Below are positions 26,173 to 34,610 of a stretch of DNA of 41,912 bases, in pieces. Source of the DNA: Rikenellaceae bacterium. GTDB lineage: Bacteria; Bacteroidota; Bacteroidia; Bacteroidales; Rikenellaceae. Location of the stretch: the NCBI GenBank assembly GCA_015059785.1, contig SUZS01000021.1, positions 1 through 41,912 of the forward strand, read 5' to 3'. Each line of letters starts with the position of its first letter. Position 1 is the stretch's first letter. The position numbers and the translations under genes were made by a program. The notes beneath the pieces were generated by a model. It searched no databases, was not told the DNA's origin, and saw nothing but the letters and a program-made list of their open reading frames with translations.

Positions 26173-26958
26173 CTATCCCTTTCTAACTATATATATATGG
26201 TCGCACCCAAAGCTATACTTTGTGCGCTCTGAATCGGTAAACTGTGCTGCGTAGTCAATCTCTACAGCCTCAAAGCCCGCAGCAGATAGGCGTTGAGGGT
26301 AATCCTTTCCATATACGCGACGGTGGTCATACTGACCAAATACCTCGGCGCGCTGACGGGGGTCTGTAATTGTGTCGTCCTCAAAGGTCGTCTCTCGTGA
26401 GTAGTCCACAGGCACAAGCATAACGCCTAACCCCCCTGGTCGCATTATGCGGTGCATCTCTTTTAGTGCACGGATATCGCTCTCTACATGCTCCAAGATA
26501 TGGTTGCAGATAATAATATCCACGCTGTTATCCTCCATAGGGATATCTTGCACATCAAAGTGCATATCGGCAAGCGGACTGCAAAGGTCGGCAGTAATGT
26601 ACCCCTCTGGCTTGTTGCTGTACATCTGCCTAAACTTACGCATCAGGCAGACCTCTGGAGCGATATGTAGTATTGTCGGTAGACCTTTGAGCCTCTCTGC
26701 CTCTACTGTTGTAAGGTAGTGCCACAGCAGTCGGTGACGCTCAAGTGAGAGGCACTTTGGGCAGAGGGCATCCTCACGCACTGGCCCATATCCGTAAGGG
26801 AGAAATTTACGCTTCTTCCCGCCGCAAACAGTACACTCGCGCCCCTTGCCTGCGTAGAAAATCCCCAGTACGGGCACAGCCCACCCTGCCACGCGCTGAA
26901 GTGCTGTGCGTGGTATGGTGTTTAATACCCAACGGATTGTTCTGCCAACGATGCTCAT
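26173..26958 (-). CDS. SAM-dependent methyltransferase with zinc ribbon
   Basis: This 261-residue protein starts with an amphipathic segment. It then has two Cys pairs (C-T-V-C near 42 and C-P-K-C near 66, the latter followed by LSLERHR) that probably bind zinc. The class I methyltransferase fold follows: TILHIAPEVCLMRKF as a weak motif I, YITADLCSPLADMHFDVQDI, and CNHILEHVESD with LKEMHRIMRPGG. The target is unknown. Related proteins occur near surface-glycan genes, but here it lies between exonuclease VII and the alarmone gene with gaps of two and three bases, so it is co-transcribed with housekeeping genes. Confidence 0.8.
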   Translation of the reverse strand: MSIVGRTIRWVLNTIPRTALQRVAGWAVPVLGIFYAGKGRECTVCGGKKRKFLPYGYGPVREDALCPKCLSLERHRLLWHYLTTVEAERLKGLPTILHIAPEVCLMRKFRQMYSNKPEGYITADLCSPLADMHFDVQDIPMEDNSVDIIICNHILEHVESDIRALKEMHRIMRPGGLGVMLVPVDYSRETTFEDDTITDPRQRAEVFGQYDHRRVYGKDYPQRLSAAGFEAVEIDYAAQFTDSERTKYSFGCDHIYIVRKG

Positions 26959-26960
26959 TG

Positions 26961-27155
26961 TTACTCCTCAAAAAGTTTATATACATCGCTCTCTGCCTTG
27001 CGTAGCTTTGTTCGGCAGAGCTCAATAAGGGTTGATGCTCGAGCCACCCTCTCTGCAAGGCTCTCAATGTCGCAGTTCTCGCTCTGCAACTGGCGGATGA
27101 TAGTCTCAATCTCCGCCATCGCCTCGCTATACGAAATATTACTCTTCTTTGCCAT
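26961..27155 (-). CDS. xseB: Exodeoxyribonuclease VII small subunit
   Basis: This 64-residue protein has the XseB pattern: SEAMAEIETIIRQLQSENCD, then a second helix with L-A-E-R-V and a charged tail. The small subunit forms coiled-coil helices that bind the large subunit to make the ssDNA exonuclease. The start overlaps the end of xseA by 17 bases, which supports coupled translation. Length and position are normal for the family. Confidence 0.9.
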   Translation of the reverse strand: MAKKSNISYSEAMAEIETIIRQLQSENCDIESLAERVARASTLIELCRTKLRKAESDVYKLFEE

Positions 27156-28332
27156 CTCTTGCTATCACTTCGGTCACAAGATGTCCATCCGTAACCTCTA
27201 TTGTTATTTTACTACCTACACTACAATCTGCTACCTTGCGAATAACCGCTCCGCTCTCGCCCCTTGCCACAGCAAAGCCGAGCTTCAGAAGCCTTGACGG
27301 AGCAAAGTTCTCCACTATCATCGCATAGGCATTAAGTTTGTCCTGCTGACGCGTTAGGGCTGTTTTTACAGCGCGGTTGAGCAACTCAAGCTGCTGCGTA
27401 AGGCGCAGTTCTGCCGTCTGCGTAGCCTTGGTGCAACACTGCTGCATAAGTACGGCGTAGTACTCCAGCTGACCATCAAATGCCGCCGCGCGGTCACATA
27501 TCCACGCCGCCACGGCCGTAGGGGTCTTCAGATGCACTGCTGCAACCATATCCACCACGCTTGTATCCTTGTCGTGGCCTATGCCTGAGAGTACGGGTAG
27601 CGGAAATTGAGCCACACACGCCGCCGTAAGGTAGGCATTGAAGCACTCAAGGTCAGAAACTGACCCTCCACCGCGAATTATCGCCACTGCGTCAAACTCC
27701 TCCTCTCGCAGTGCAATAGCCTGCAAAGCAGCGGTAATGCTCTGCTCGCTACTCTCACCCTGCATAGCCGCCTCAAAGAGGGTTGTGGTTATCTGGTAGG
27801 GGCTACTGGCTATCTCCTGCATAAAGTCGCGATAGCCCGCCGCCGTAGCACTTGAGACGACAGCCACGCGCTGAACTATCAGTGGAATATCAACAGTGCG
27901 GTTCATATCCCAGACACCCTCCTCCTTAAGCCGAGCAATGGTTATCTGCTTCTGCCGCTCCGCCTCGCCAATGGTGTATGTCGGGTCTATATCGGTAATC
28001 TGTAGGCTCAGCCCATAGAGTGGGTGGTGCGTTACAGAGACCTCAACAAGAACCTTCATCGCCGCCGCAAGTCGCCTTCCTGTGGCACTCTCAAACTTCG
28101 CTGCAAGGTGTGGGAAGCGGTTTTTCCAGATAACAGCCCTCGCTTGCGCCTTTGCTGCCGAGCCAGAGGTGCTATTCTGCTCGCGCTCCACAAGCTCCAT
28201 ATAGCAATGGCCCGAGGCGTTTACCTTCAGCTCCGAAATCTCGGCACTAACCCATACGGGGCGGGGCAGAAACTGCTCCACCGCACAGCCTATTATGCGC
28301 TGTAACTCGTATAGGGTAAAAGACTCTCTCAT
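27139..28332 (-). CDS. xseA: Exodeoxyribonuclease VII large subunit
   Basis: This 397-residue protein has an N-terminal OB-fold (VWVSAEISELKVNASGHCYM ...) that binds single-stranded DNA. The catalytic domain carries VAVVSSATAAGYRDFMQEI, IIRGGGSVSDLECFN, and PVLSGIGHDKDTSVVDMVA followed by TPTAVA. These are the conserved motifs of XseA. With XseB it degrades ssDNA from both ends into oligonucleotides. Its start overlaps the stop of the plug/TonB-like gene by 4 bases. It is slightly shorter than the E. coli protein in the coiled-coil region, as is common in Bacteroidota. Confidence 0.93.
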   Translation of the reverse strand: MRESFTLYELQRIIGCAVEQFLPRPVWVSAEISELKVNASGHCYMELVEREQNSTSGSAAKAQARAVIWKNRFPHLAAKFESATGRRLAAAMKVLVEVSVTHHPLYGLSLQITDIDPTYTIGEAERQKQITIARLKEEGVWDMNRTVDIPLIVQRVAVVSSATAAGYRDFMQEIASSPYQITTTLFEAAMQGESSEQSITAALQAIALREEEFDAVAIIRGGGSVSDLECFNAYLTAACVAQFPLPVLSGIGHDKDTSVVDMVAAVHLKTPTAVAAWICDRAAAFDGQLEYYAVLMQQCCTKATQTAELRLTQQLELLNRAVKTALTRQQDKLNAYAMIVENFAPSRLLKLGFAVARGESGAVIRKVADCSVGSKITIEVTDGHLVTEVIARDGKEE

Positions 28333-28874
28333 AGCATAATAATATACGGCTCACGCGGAAGAGGTTTGCCCTTTGGTAGTTGCACTACAAGCAGATGCTC
28401 ACTTGCAACTGCCACACCGCGCTTTGTGGCGGGTCTCCACTGTGGCGCAGCACTAAAGGCCGCCCTTACTCGCTTAGCAAATCGCTTGTCGGTAGAGTGC
28501 AGGATGTTGCCCTCGGTAACCGTTCCATCCGTTTCAACGGTAAAGCGCATAACAAAGCGCGCCGCAGGGTCGTTATCGGTCCACTTGACCTTCGTAGCGA
28601 TATACTCCGAGAAGCTATCTGCTACCGTGAACACTGCCGCTTGGTCATAGCAGAGGGTTATGATAACCACTCCGTTATTGGCCTTCTCGCCGTACTTGGC
28701 GACTGTAGTCTCGTCGGCAGGCAGGGTCTCAATCTTCTCGATGTTCTTCTCTGGAATATCTGAAACGGTTGTGCGGACAACGCCATTTACGATATACAGA
28801 GGCTCACGACTGCCCTCTGCTGCGGCATTAAGCCACAGCAGACAAAAACCCAAAAAATATAGCAGTCGTAACAT
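28329..28874 (-). CDS. Small exported plug-like/TonB C-terminal-like protein
   Basis: I place the start at 28874 (MLRLLYFLGFCLLWLNAAAE), which gives a signal sequence. The longer frame from 28913 overlaps prfA and adds a non-hydrophobic head. The 181-residue product then has a block from PLYIVNGVVRTTVSDI to YGEKANNGVVIITL that closely resembles the plug motif of RagA/SusC receptors (PLYVVDG ... YGSRAANGVVLITT). The second half (FVMRFTVETDGTVTEGNILH ... APQWRPA) resembles the TonB C-terminal domain. A mini-plug joined to a TonB-like domain without a barrel or N-terminal TonB membrane anchor is uncommon. It might modulate TonB-dependent transport. It lies four bases after prfA. Confidence 0.7.
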   Translation of the reverse strand: MLRLLYFLGFCLLWLNAAAEGSREPLYIVNGVVRTTVSDIPEKNIEKIETLPADETTVAKYGEKANNGVVIITLCYDQAAVFTVADSFSEYIATKVKWTDNDPAARFVMRFTVETDGTVTEGNILHSTDKRFAKRVRAAFSAAPQWRPATKRGVAVASEHLLVVQLPKGKPLPREPYIIML

Positions 28875-28878
28875 AGTA

Positions 28879-29967
28879 CTATCCGAGCTCCTGCTCCTTA
28901 AGTCTCTCGGCATTCTCGGCTACAATCAGGTGGTCAATGCAGTCCTGAATATCACCATCCATAAATGCGCTGAGGTTGTAAATGGTGTAGTTGATACGGT
29001 GGTCGGTAATTCGGCCCTGTGGGTAGTTGTAGGTACGAATCTTTGCCGAGCGGTCGCCTGTTGATACAAGTGTCTTACGCTTTGAGGCAATCTCGTCCAG
29101 ATACTTCTGGTACTCAAGGTTGAAGATTCGGGTACGAAGCTCCTCAAAGGCCTTCTCAGTATTCTTAATCTGCGACTTCTGGTCCTGACACTGAACAACA
29201 ATACCCGTTGGGATGTGTGTCAGACGGATAGCCGAGTATGTGGTGTTCACACTCTGACCACCAGGACCTGAGGCGCAGAAGATATCCTTGCGAATATCGT
29301 TCCACGATACCTCAACATCAAACTCGTCCGCCTCTGGAAGCACCGCTACAGATGCTGCCGAGGTGTGTACACGACCCTGAGTCTCGGTCTGAGGCACGCG
29401 CTGCACACGGTGTACACCAGACTCATACTTGAGCGTGCCGTATACATTGTTGCCCGTAACCTTCATAATAACCTCCTTATATCCGCCCACTGCGCCGTCA
29501 GAGAAGGAGGTAATCTCATACTTCCAACCCTTTGACTCAATGTACTTGGTGTACATACGCATCAAATCGCCCGCAAATAGAGCCGCCTCGTCGCCACCCG
29601 TACCACCACGAATCTCAAGAACGGCGTTCTTTGCATCCTGTGGGTCCTTAGGGATAAGCAGCAGCTTAATATCCTCCTCAAGCTGAGCAATCATAGGCTC
29701 AAGGTCCGCAATCTCCATACGAGCCATCTCGCGGAACTCCTCGTCCTTCTCTGTTGCAAGGATATCCTTTGCATTGGCAAGATCCGCCAGCGCCTTGCGA
29801 TAGCGATCTGATGCCTCAATAATAGGCTCAAGCTCGCGGTACTCCTTGTTGTACTGTACAAAGGCCTTGACATCTGCAATTACCTCTGGGTCAGTGAGTT
29901 TCTGACCCAGCTCCTCGTATTTAATCTTCAGACCATCAAGGCGCATCAATATTGAATTTTCTGCCAT
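28879..29967 (-). CDS. prfA: Peptide chain release factor 1
   Basis: This 362-residue protein has the class I release-factor layout: an N-terminal helical domain, the codon-reading segment V-P-Q-T-E-T-Q-G-R-V-H-T-S with the R-x-P-x-T pattern of RF1, and ASGPGGQSVNTTYSAIRLTH with the universal G-G-Q that triggers peptide release. It ends translation at UAA and UAG. Length is normal. It leads the run prfA, plug-like gene, xseA, xseB, methyltransferase, relA-like. A 72-base gap separates it from the hydrolase cluster, but no clear promoter was seen there. Confidence 0.96.
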   Translation of the reverse strand: MAENSILMRLDGLKIKYEELGQKLTDPEVIADVKAFVQYNKEYRELEPIIEASDRYRKALADLANAKDILATEKDEEFREMARMEIADLEPMIAQLEEDIKLLLIPKDPQDAKNAVLEIRGGTGGDEAALFAGDLMRMYTKYIESKGWKYEITSFSDGAVGGYKEVIMKVTGNNVYGTLKYESGVHRVQRVPQTETQGRVHTSAASVAVLPEADEFDVEVSWNDIRKDIFCASGPGGQSVNTTYSAIRLTHIPTGIVVQCQDQKSQIKNTEKAFEELRTRIFNLEYQKYLDEIASKRKTLVSTGDRSAKIRTYNYPQGRITDHRINYTIYNLSAFMDGDIQDCIDHLIVAENAERLKEQELG

Positions 29968-30039
29968 TAGGTGTGTTTTATAAATTTATTATTAGAAGCT
30001 ATAATTTTATGAGAAGTTGTTTAAGATTTGTTTACGAAA

Positions 30040-30972
30040 TTACTTTTTTGACTTTGCCTCTGCAGCCTTCTTGCTCTGAATCTTCAGGAAGTCAACAAGT
30101 GCCTCTTTGTACTCCTTAGCGTACTTGAACTCGTCGTGACCGCACCAGCCGTGACCGCCAGAAGGGTAGATGTGCATTGTTGCAGGGACACCGTTAGCCT
30201 TTAGAGCCTCGTAGTAGAGGATTGAGCTGATTGGTGGCACTGTAAGGTCGTCGTCAGAGAGCAGAAGGATTGTTGGAGGGGTGGTTGTTGTCACACGGTT
30301 CTCCAATGAGTAATAGTGCTGCTCGTTCTGTGTACGGTTCTTGCCAAGAAGGTACATAAAGGTGTTCTGGTGTGTTGCCCAAGTAGTACCAGTGATAACT
30401 GGGTAGAACAGAATAGAGAATGCAGGCTTATCCTTATCCTCGGTAAAGGTTGAGGTGTAAGCGGCAAGGTGACCACCTGCGCTACTACCGCAGATGCCTA
30501 CCTGAGCAGGGTCTACGCCCCACTTCTTACCCTTTGTGCGCATATACTTAAGTGCTGCCTGTGCATCCTCAAGTGGTACCACCTTGTTGCCGAGGTTTGG
30601 CAGACGGTACTTAACAACTACGCATGAGATACCAAGGTCGCGGTAGAACTTTGCAATAGCAAAACCCTCGTGAGCGATACAAACCTTGCTATATCCGCCA
30701 CCAGGGAGAACTACAATACCTTGACCAGTAGCCTTTGCAGGGTCTGCCTTGTAGATGTAGAAGTCGGTCTGAGAGGTCTGTGAGAAGTGAAGACGGTCGT
30801 TAATCTTCTCATCGCGAGTCTCAAAGTTTGAGTGTGGAGCCTTGTCGTTGTTCCAGAAGTTTGTGATAATCTCATCTGCACCGCTCTGCTCAAGGCTGAG
30901 GGTGATAGTCTTCTGTGCTGAAGCACTAAGGGCGATTGCTGCTGCGGCAATCAGAATAAAAAACTTTTTCAT
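30040..30972 (-). CDS. Exported alpha/beta hydrolase (esterase), copy 1
   Basis: This 310-residue protein has a signal peptide ending SASAQ. The alpha/beta-hydrolase core shows the oxyanion loop VVLPGGGY, the nucleophile elbow ICGSSAGGHLA, an acid in LLSDDDLTVPP and the catalytic His in YPSGGHGW. This is the acetyl-xylan/feruloyl-type lipase-like fold common in Bacteroidota polysaccharide use. A short basic tail (KKAAEAKSKK) is unique to this copy. It is the last of six consecutive paralogues, 30 bases after copy 2 and 72 bases before prfA. It is expected to de-esterify a carbohydrate in the periplasm; the true ester is unknown. Confidence 0.88.
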   Translation of the reverse strand: MKKFFILIAAAAIALSASAQKTITLSLEQSGADEIITNFWNNDKAPHSNFETRDEKINDRLHFSQTSQTDFYIYKADPAKATGQGIVVLPGGGYSKVCIAHEGFAIAKFYRDLGISCVVVKYRLPNLGNKVVPLEDAQAALKYMRTKGKKWGVDPAQVGICGSSAGGHLAAYTSTFTEDKDKPAFSILFYPVITGTTWATHQNTFMYLLGKNRTQNEQHYYSLENRVTTTTPPTILLLSDDDLTVPPISSILYYEALKANGVPATMHIYPSGGHGWCGHDEFKYAKEYKEALVDFLKIQSKKAAEAKSKK

Positions 30973-31002
30973 AGTATTATAAATTTATTGATTATTAGTA
31001 AC

Positions 31003-31869
31003 TTAGAAAGATAGTACCCACTCTTTTGTAGCCTCAAGCCACTGAGCCTTGTAGTCCTTCCAGCTGTGTCCGCCACTTGGGTAGATGTGGTAGGATGCCT
31101 TTACGCCGTGGTGTTTGAGTGCCTTGTAGTAGAGGGTAGAGTTGAATGTTGGTGCTAATGGGTCGTCATCGCAGTGCAGGATGAGTGTTGGCGGGGTATT
31201 GCTGTTTACCAGTAGGTCTACAGAGTGGTTATTAACCTCCTCTGGTGTGCGCCACTTGCCCAGTAGCTCCTCAAAGGTGCTCCACTGTGGCTTATCTGTC
31301 CAGATATGTCCGCTGATAACAGGGTAGTAGAGCACAGCGAAGTTAGGCTTCTGGTTACCCTTAAGCACTACAGACGACCACGCTGCAAGGTGACCGCCCG
31401 CGCTGCTGCCGCTAACGCCGACTTTCTGTGGGTCAATGCCCAGTCTGTCAGCATTTGTGCGCATATACTCAACTGCCGCTGCTGCATCCTCAAGCGGTAC
31501 CTCTGCGTGTCCATTTGGCAGGCGGTACTTAACGACCATAGTGGTAATGCCATTCTTTGCAAGCCAACGACCAAGTACGAAGTTGAGGTTTACGGTCTTG
31601 TAACCTCCACCCGGGAAGATAACAAGGCTCTGACCCTTGCTCTGCTCCGCCTTGAAGATGTAGAAGACAGTCTCGGTAGTGTGAGCGACCTTGTAGGTGC
31701 TTTTGCCTCGATTAATCTTCTCTGGCTTGCTGTCGCAGTTTGAGTGAGGGGCTGTGGTGTTATCCCAGTAGCGGATAACCTCGTCTGCACCACTCTCTGC
31801 TGCAAGAGATTGCGCTGTTGCTGTTGTGGCAAAGGCCAGTGCAGCAACGAGAATTAGTAATTTTTTCAT
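31003..31869 (-). CDS. Exported alpha/beta hydrolase (esterase), copy 2
   Basis: This 288-residue protein is the most divergent of the six. The signal peptide ends TATAQ. Catalytic elements are FPGGGYKT, VSGSSAGGHLA, HCDDDPLAPT and YPSGGHSW, so the Ser-Asp-His triad is complete. It contains VVKYRLPNGHAEVPLEDAAA, the helix-preceding segment shared by all copies. The lid-side region (SGHIWTDKPQWSTFEELLGK) resembles copy 6 more than copies 3 and 4. Seven bases separate it from copy 3. Confidence 0.87.
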   Translation of the reverse strand: MKKLLILVAALAFATTATAQSLAAESGADEVIRYWDNTTAPHSNCDSKPEKINRGKSTYKVAHTTETVFYIFKAEQSKGQSLVIFPGGGYKTVNLNFVLGRWLAKNGITTMVVKYRLPNGHAEVPLEDAAAAVEYMRTNADRLGIDPQKVGVSGSSAGGHLAAWSSVVLKGNQKPNFAVLYYPVISGHIWTDKPQWSTFEELLGKWRTPEEVNNHSVDLLVNSNTPPTLILHCDDDPLAPTFNSTLYYKALKHHGVKASYHIYPSGGHSWKDYKAQWLEATKEWVLSF

Positions 31870-31876
31870 AGTCTAT

Positions 31877-32776
31877 CTATTTTTTGTTGTTCTTCTCAAT
31901 AACCTCAATCCAATCCTCAATAGCCTCAAGCCACTGCTGACGATAAGGCCACTTCAATCTGCCAGACCATCCGTGCCCACCACTTGGGTAGATGTGCAGA
32001 GAGGCCTTCACGCCATACTGTTTGAGTGTTTTGTAGTAGATTGTAGAGCTATATGGTGCCACTACATCGTCATCATCCGAGAGGAACATAATTGTCGGAG
32101 GGGTTGTAGGTGTGACCATATTTGATACAGAGAGAGCCTCGGCTTCGGCTGTAGTTACCCTCTTACCCGCCAAGCGACTGTTTGCTGTATAGGTGTTGTA
32201 GTAGCGGTTGCGCTCCATAGCTCCGTAGACAAGAATTGCAAAGGCTGGCTTCTGACCATCAGGCAGATAGTTAGATATCCACGCTGCGAGGTGTCCTCCT
32301 GCCGAGTTGCCACAAACGCCAACCTTCTGCGGGTCAATGTTATACTTCTCGGCATTTGCTCTGAGGTAGTCAATAGCACCCACTGCATCCTCAAGCATAG
32401 CATCTATATGTCCGTAGTTTGGCAGACGGTACTTTACCACAACGGCAGTAATACCCTTCTCGCGCAACCATACGGGGAATGAGTTTGGAAAACTCAAATA
32501 TCCATAGCCACCACCCGGATAGATTACTACAGAGTAGCCCGTAGCCTTCTCCTTTGGAGGGGTAAAGATATAGAGGTCTGCCGAGGAGGTGTTGTATACC
32601 TTGAACTTCTTCTTGACAAGCTCATCTTTCTCCATATTGTTGGAGTATTTGGCTGTGCTGTTGTCCCAGAGGTGTACAATCTCGTCGGCATCCGAGTCGG
32701 TTACGGTGATTGTGTTCTGCGCAGCAACGGAACATAGCGCGCAGAGAAGAATTGAAAGGATAAGCGTTCTTTTCAT
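31877..32776 (-). CDS. Exported alpha/beta hydrolase (esterase), copy 3
   Basis: This 299-residue protein has a signal peptide ending SVAAQ. It shows the oxyanion loop IYPGGGYGY, elbow VCGNSAGGHLA, acid LSDDDDVVAP and catalytic YPSGGHGW. It is the same length as copy 4 and its closest relative: the segment from PKEKATGY to SAGGHLAAW is almost collinear and largely identical. They probably arose by a late duplication. Asn precedes the nucleophilic Ser (G-N-S-A-G) in these two only. Nine bases separate it from copy 4. Confidence 0.88.
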   Translation of the reverse strand: MKRTLILSILLCALCSVAAQNTITVTDSDADEIVHLWDNSTAKYSNNMEKDELVKKKFKVYNTSSADLYIFTPPKEKATGYSVVIYPGGGYGYLSFPNSFPVWLREKGITAVVVKYRLPNYGHIDAMLEDAVGAIDYLRANAEKYNIDPQKVGVCGNSAGGHLAAWISNYLPDGQKPAFAILVYGAMERNRYYNTYTANSRLAGKRVTTAEAEALSVSNMVTPTTPPTIMFLSDDDDVVAPYSSTIYYKTLKQYGVKASLHIYPSGGHGWSGRLKWPYRQQWLEAIEDWIEVIEKNNKK

Positions 32777-32785
32777 CGTTGTCGG

Positions 32786-33685
32786 TTATTTACGGTTAGT
32801 AATATCTTCAAGGTTGTAAATCCAGTCCTTGACAGCACCGAGCCACTGCTGGCGATACTCCCAATTAAGCTTGCCCGACCAGCCGTGTCCACCACTTGGG
32901 TAGATGTGCATAGAGGCTGGAATGCCATAGTGCTTAAGCGCCTTGTAGTAGGCCGTAGAGGCTGCAGGGCGAACTCTTGTGTCATCATCCGAGAGCAACA
33001 TCAGCGCAGGAGGTGTTGTCGGACCGACAAGGTTTTGGTTAGACATTGCGCTTACAACGGCTGGGGTAGGGTTGTCGCCCAGCATTATGGTGTTGGCATT
33101 GTAACTGTTGTGATACATATCGCGAGTCATTGAGCCGTATATGAGGATTGTGAAGTGTGGTTTCTTGCCATCCTCCATAATGTTTGAGACCCACGCAGCG
33201 AGGTGTCCACCTGCCGAGTTACCACATACGCCAATCTTGTGCGGGTCAATGTTGTACTTCTCGGCATTTGCGCGCATATACTCTATAGCACCAACAGCAT
33301 CCTCAAGCATTGCATCGCTATGTCCGTAGTTTGGTAGTCGGTATTTTACCACTACGGCAGCAATACCATTGTCGCGCAACCACTCTGGGAAGGTAATCGG
33401 GAAGCTCAGGTAGCGGTAGCCACCGCCCGGATAGATAACCACAGTGTAGCCCGTAGCCTTCTCCTTCTCTGGTGTGAAGATATAGAGCTCTGTAGAGGAG
33501 GTATTGTAGAGTTTAGACCTACCCTTCAAAACCTCATCTTTCTCCATATTGTTGGAGTATTTTGCTGTGCTATTGTTCCACAGATGGACAATCTCATCGG
33601 CCGTTGTCTTTACCGTAACAACCTTTTGAGCTGAAGTGTAATGCAGTGCGCACAATGCAAGAGCAAGTAGTAGTACTCTTTTCAT
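32786..33685 (-). CDS. Exported alpha/beta hydrolase (esterase), copy 4
   Basis: This 299-residue protein has a signal peptide ending HYTSAQ. Motifs are IYPGGGYRY, VCGNSAGGHLA, LSDDDTRVRP and YPSGGHGW. It is paired with copy 3 by length, by the G-N-S-A-G elbow and by long shared stretches such as LEDAVGAI and RANAEKYNIDP. The acid loop differs (TRVRP against DVVAP), which might alter substrate fit. It begins two bases after copy 5 stops. Confidence 0.88.
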   Translation of the reverse strand: MKRVLLLALALCALHYTSAQKVVTVKTTADEIVHLWNNSTAKYSNNMEKDEVLKGRSKLYNTSSTELYIFTPEKEKATGYTVVIYPGGGYRYLSFPITFPEWLRDNGIAAVVVKYRLPNYGHSDAMLEDAVGAIEYMRANAEKYNIDPHKIGVCGNSAGGHLAAWVSNIMEDGKKPHFTILIYGSMTRDMYHNSYNANTIMLGDNPTPAVVSAMSNQNLVGPTTPPALMLLSDDDTRVRPAASTAYYKALKHYGIPASMHIYPSGGHGWSGKLNWEYRQQWLGAVKDWIYNLEDITNRK

Positions 33686-33687
33686 AG

Positions 33688-34602
33688 TTATTTAGTTTTA
33701 AGGTTTTGCATAATCTGTAGCCAATCCTTTATAGCCCTCTTGCAAGGCTCGGCATATTGCCACTCATCGTGACCCGCCCAGCCGTGACCTCCCGATGGGA
33801 AGAGATGCACAGCAGAGGGTATGCCGTAGTGCTTGAGAGCCTTGTAGTAGGCCATAGAGTGTTCTGGTTTTACTGTTAAATCGTCATCGGCAAGCAGTAG
33901 CAGTGCTGGTGGGGTTGTTGGACTTACAAGGTTGTGCAGTGAGTAGCTCTCTTGCTCTGCATCTGTGCGGTTAGTTCCGAGCATAAGTCCAAAGGTGCCA
34001 CGATCAGCGCTGCGCTTAGTACCATCCACAACGGAGTAGATAAGGATTGAGAAGGCTGGCTTCTCACTGTCAGGCGTCACATTAGATGTGTGACCTGCAA
34101 GATATCCACCCGCAGAACTGCCGAGGATGCCCACCTGCTGTGGGTCGACACCCCACTTTGCACCCTCAGTGCGCATATATCTAAGGGCTGCCTGTGCATC
34201 CTCAAGTGGTACTTCGCGATGACCGTTGTTTGGCAGTCGGTATTTCACCACTATAGCACTTACGCCTATTGAACGCAGGTACTGCCCAATCATAAAGCCG
34301 TCATACTTCATTGAGAGCTTATAATATCCTCCCCCGGGGACAATCACTACGCCCTGACCTGTCGCCTTTGCGGGGTCTGCCTTGTAGATGTAAAAGTCGG
34401 TAGATGAAGTAAGTCTCATATCAAACTTTTTATTCATCTGCTCGTCCTCAGTAATCTCGTTTGAGTGTGGGGCTGTGGAGTTATCCCAGTAGTGGACAAT
34501 CTCGTCCGCGCCACTATCCTCAAGCGATACGACAACCCTCTTTTGGGCTGTGGCGGAGAGGATTATACCCGCTAAAAGTGTTAAGGTTAGAAATCGTTTC
34601 AT
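33688..34602 (-). CDS. Exported alpha/beta hydrolase (esterase), copy 5
   Basis: This 304-residue protein has a signal peptide ending SATAQ. Catalytic elements are VPGGGYYK, ILGSSAGGYLA, LADDDLTVKP and FPSGGHGW. Tyr replaces the usual His after G-G in the elbow (SAGGYLA). Its N-terminal mature part (KRVVVSLEDSGADEIVHYW) is very similar to copy 6, and the central YMRTEGAKWGVDP to copy 1. This suggests that copies 1, 5 and 6 form one subgroup and 3 and 4 another. It starts eight bases after copy 6. Confidence 0.88.
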   Translation of the reverse strand: MKRFLTLTLLAGIILSATAQKRVVVSLEDSGADEIVHYWDNSTAPHSNEITEDEQMNKKFDMRLTSSTDFYIYKADPAKATGQGVVIVPGGGYYKLSMKYDGFMIGQYLRSIGVSAIVVKYRLPNNGHREVPLEDAQAALRYMRTEGAKWGVDPQQVGILGSSAGGYLAGHTSNVTPDSEKPAFSILIYSVVDGTKRSADRGTFGLMLGTNRTDAEQESYSLHNLVSPTTPPALLLLADDDLTVKPEHSMAYYKALKHYGIPSAVHLFPSGGHGWAGHDEWQYAEPCKRAIKDWLQIMQNLKTK

Positions 34603-34610
34603 AGGTTTGG

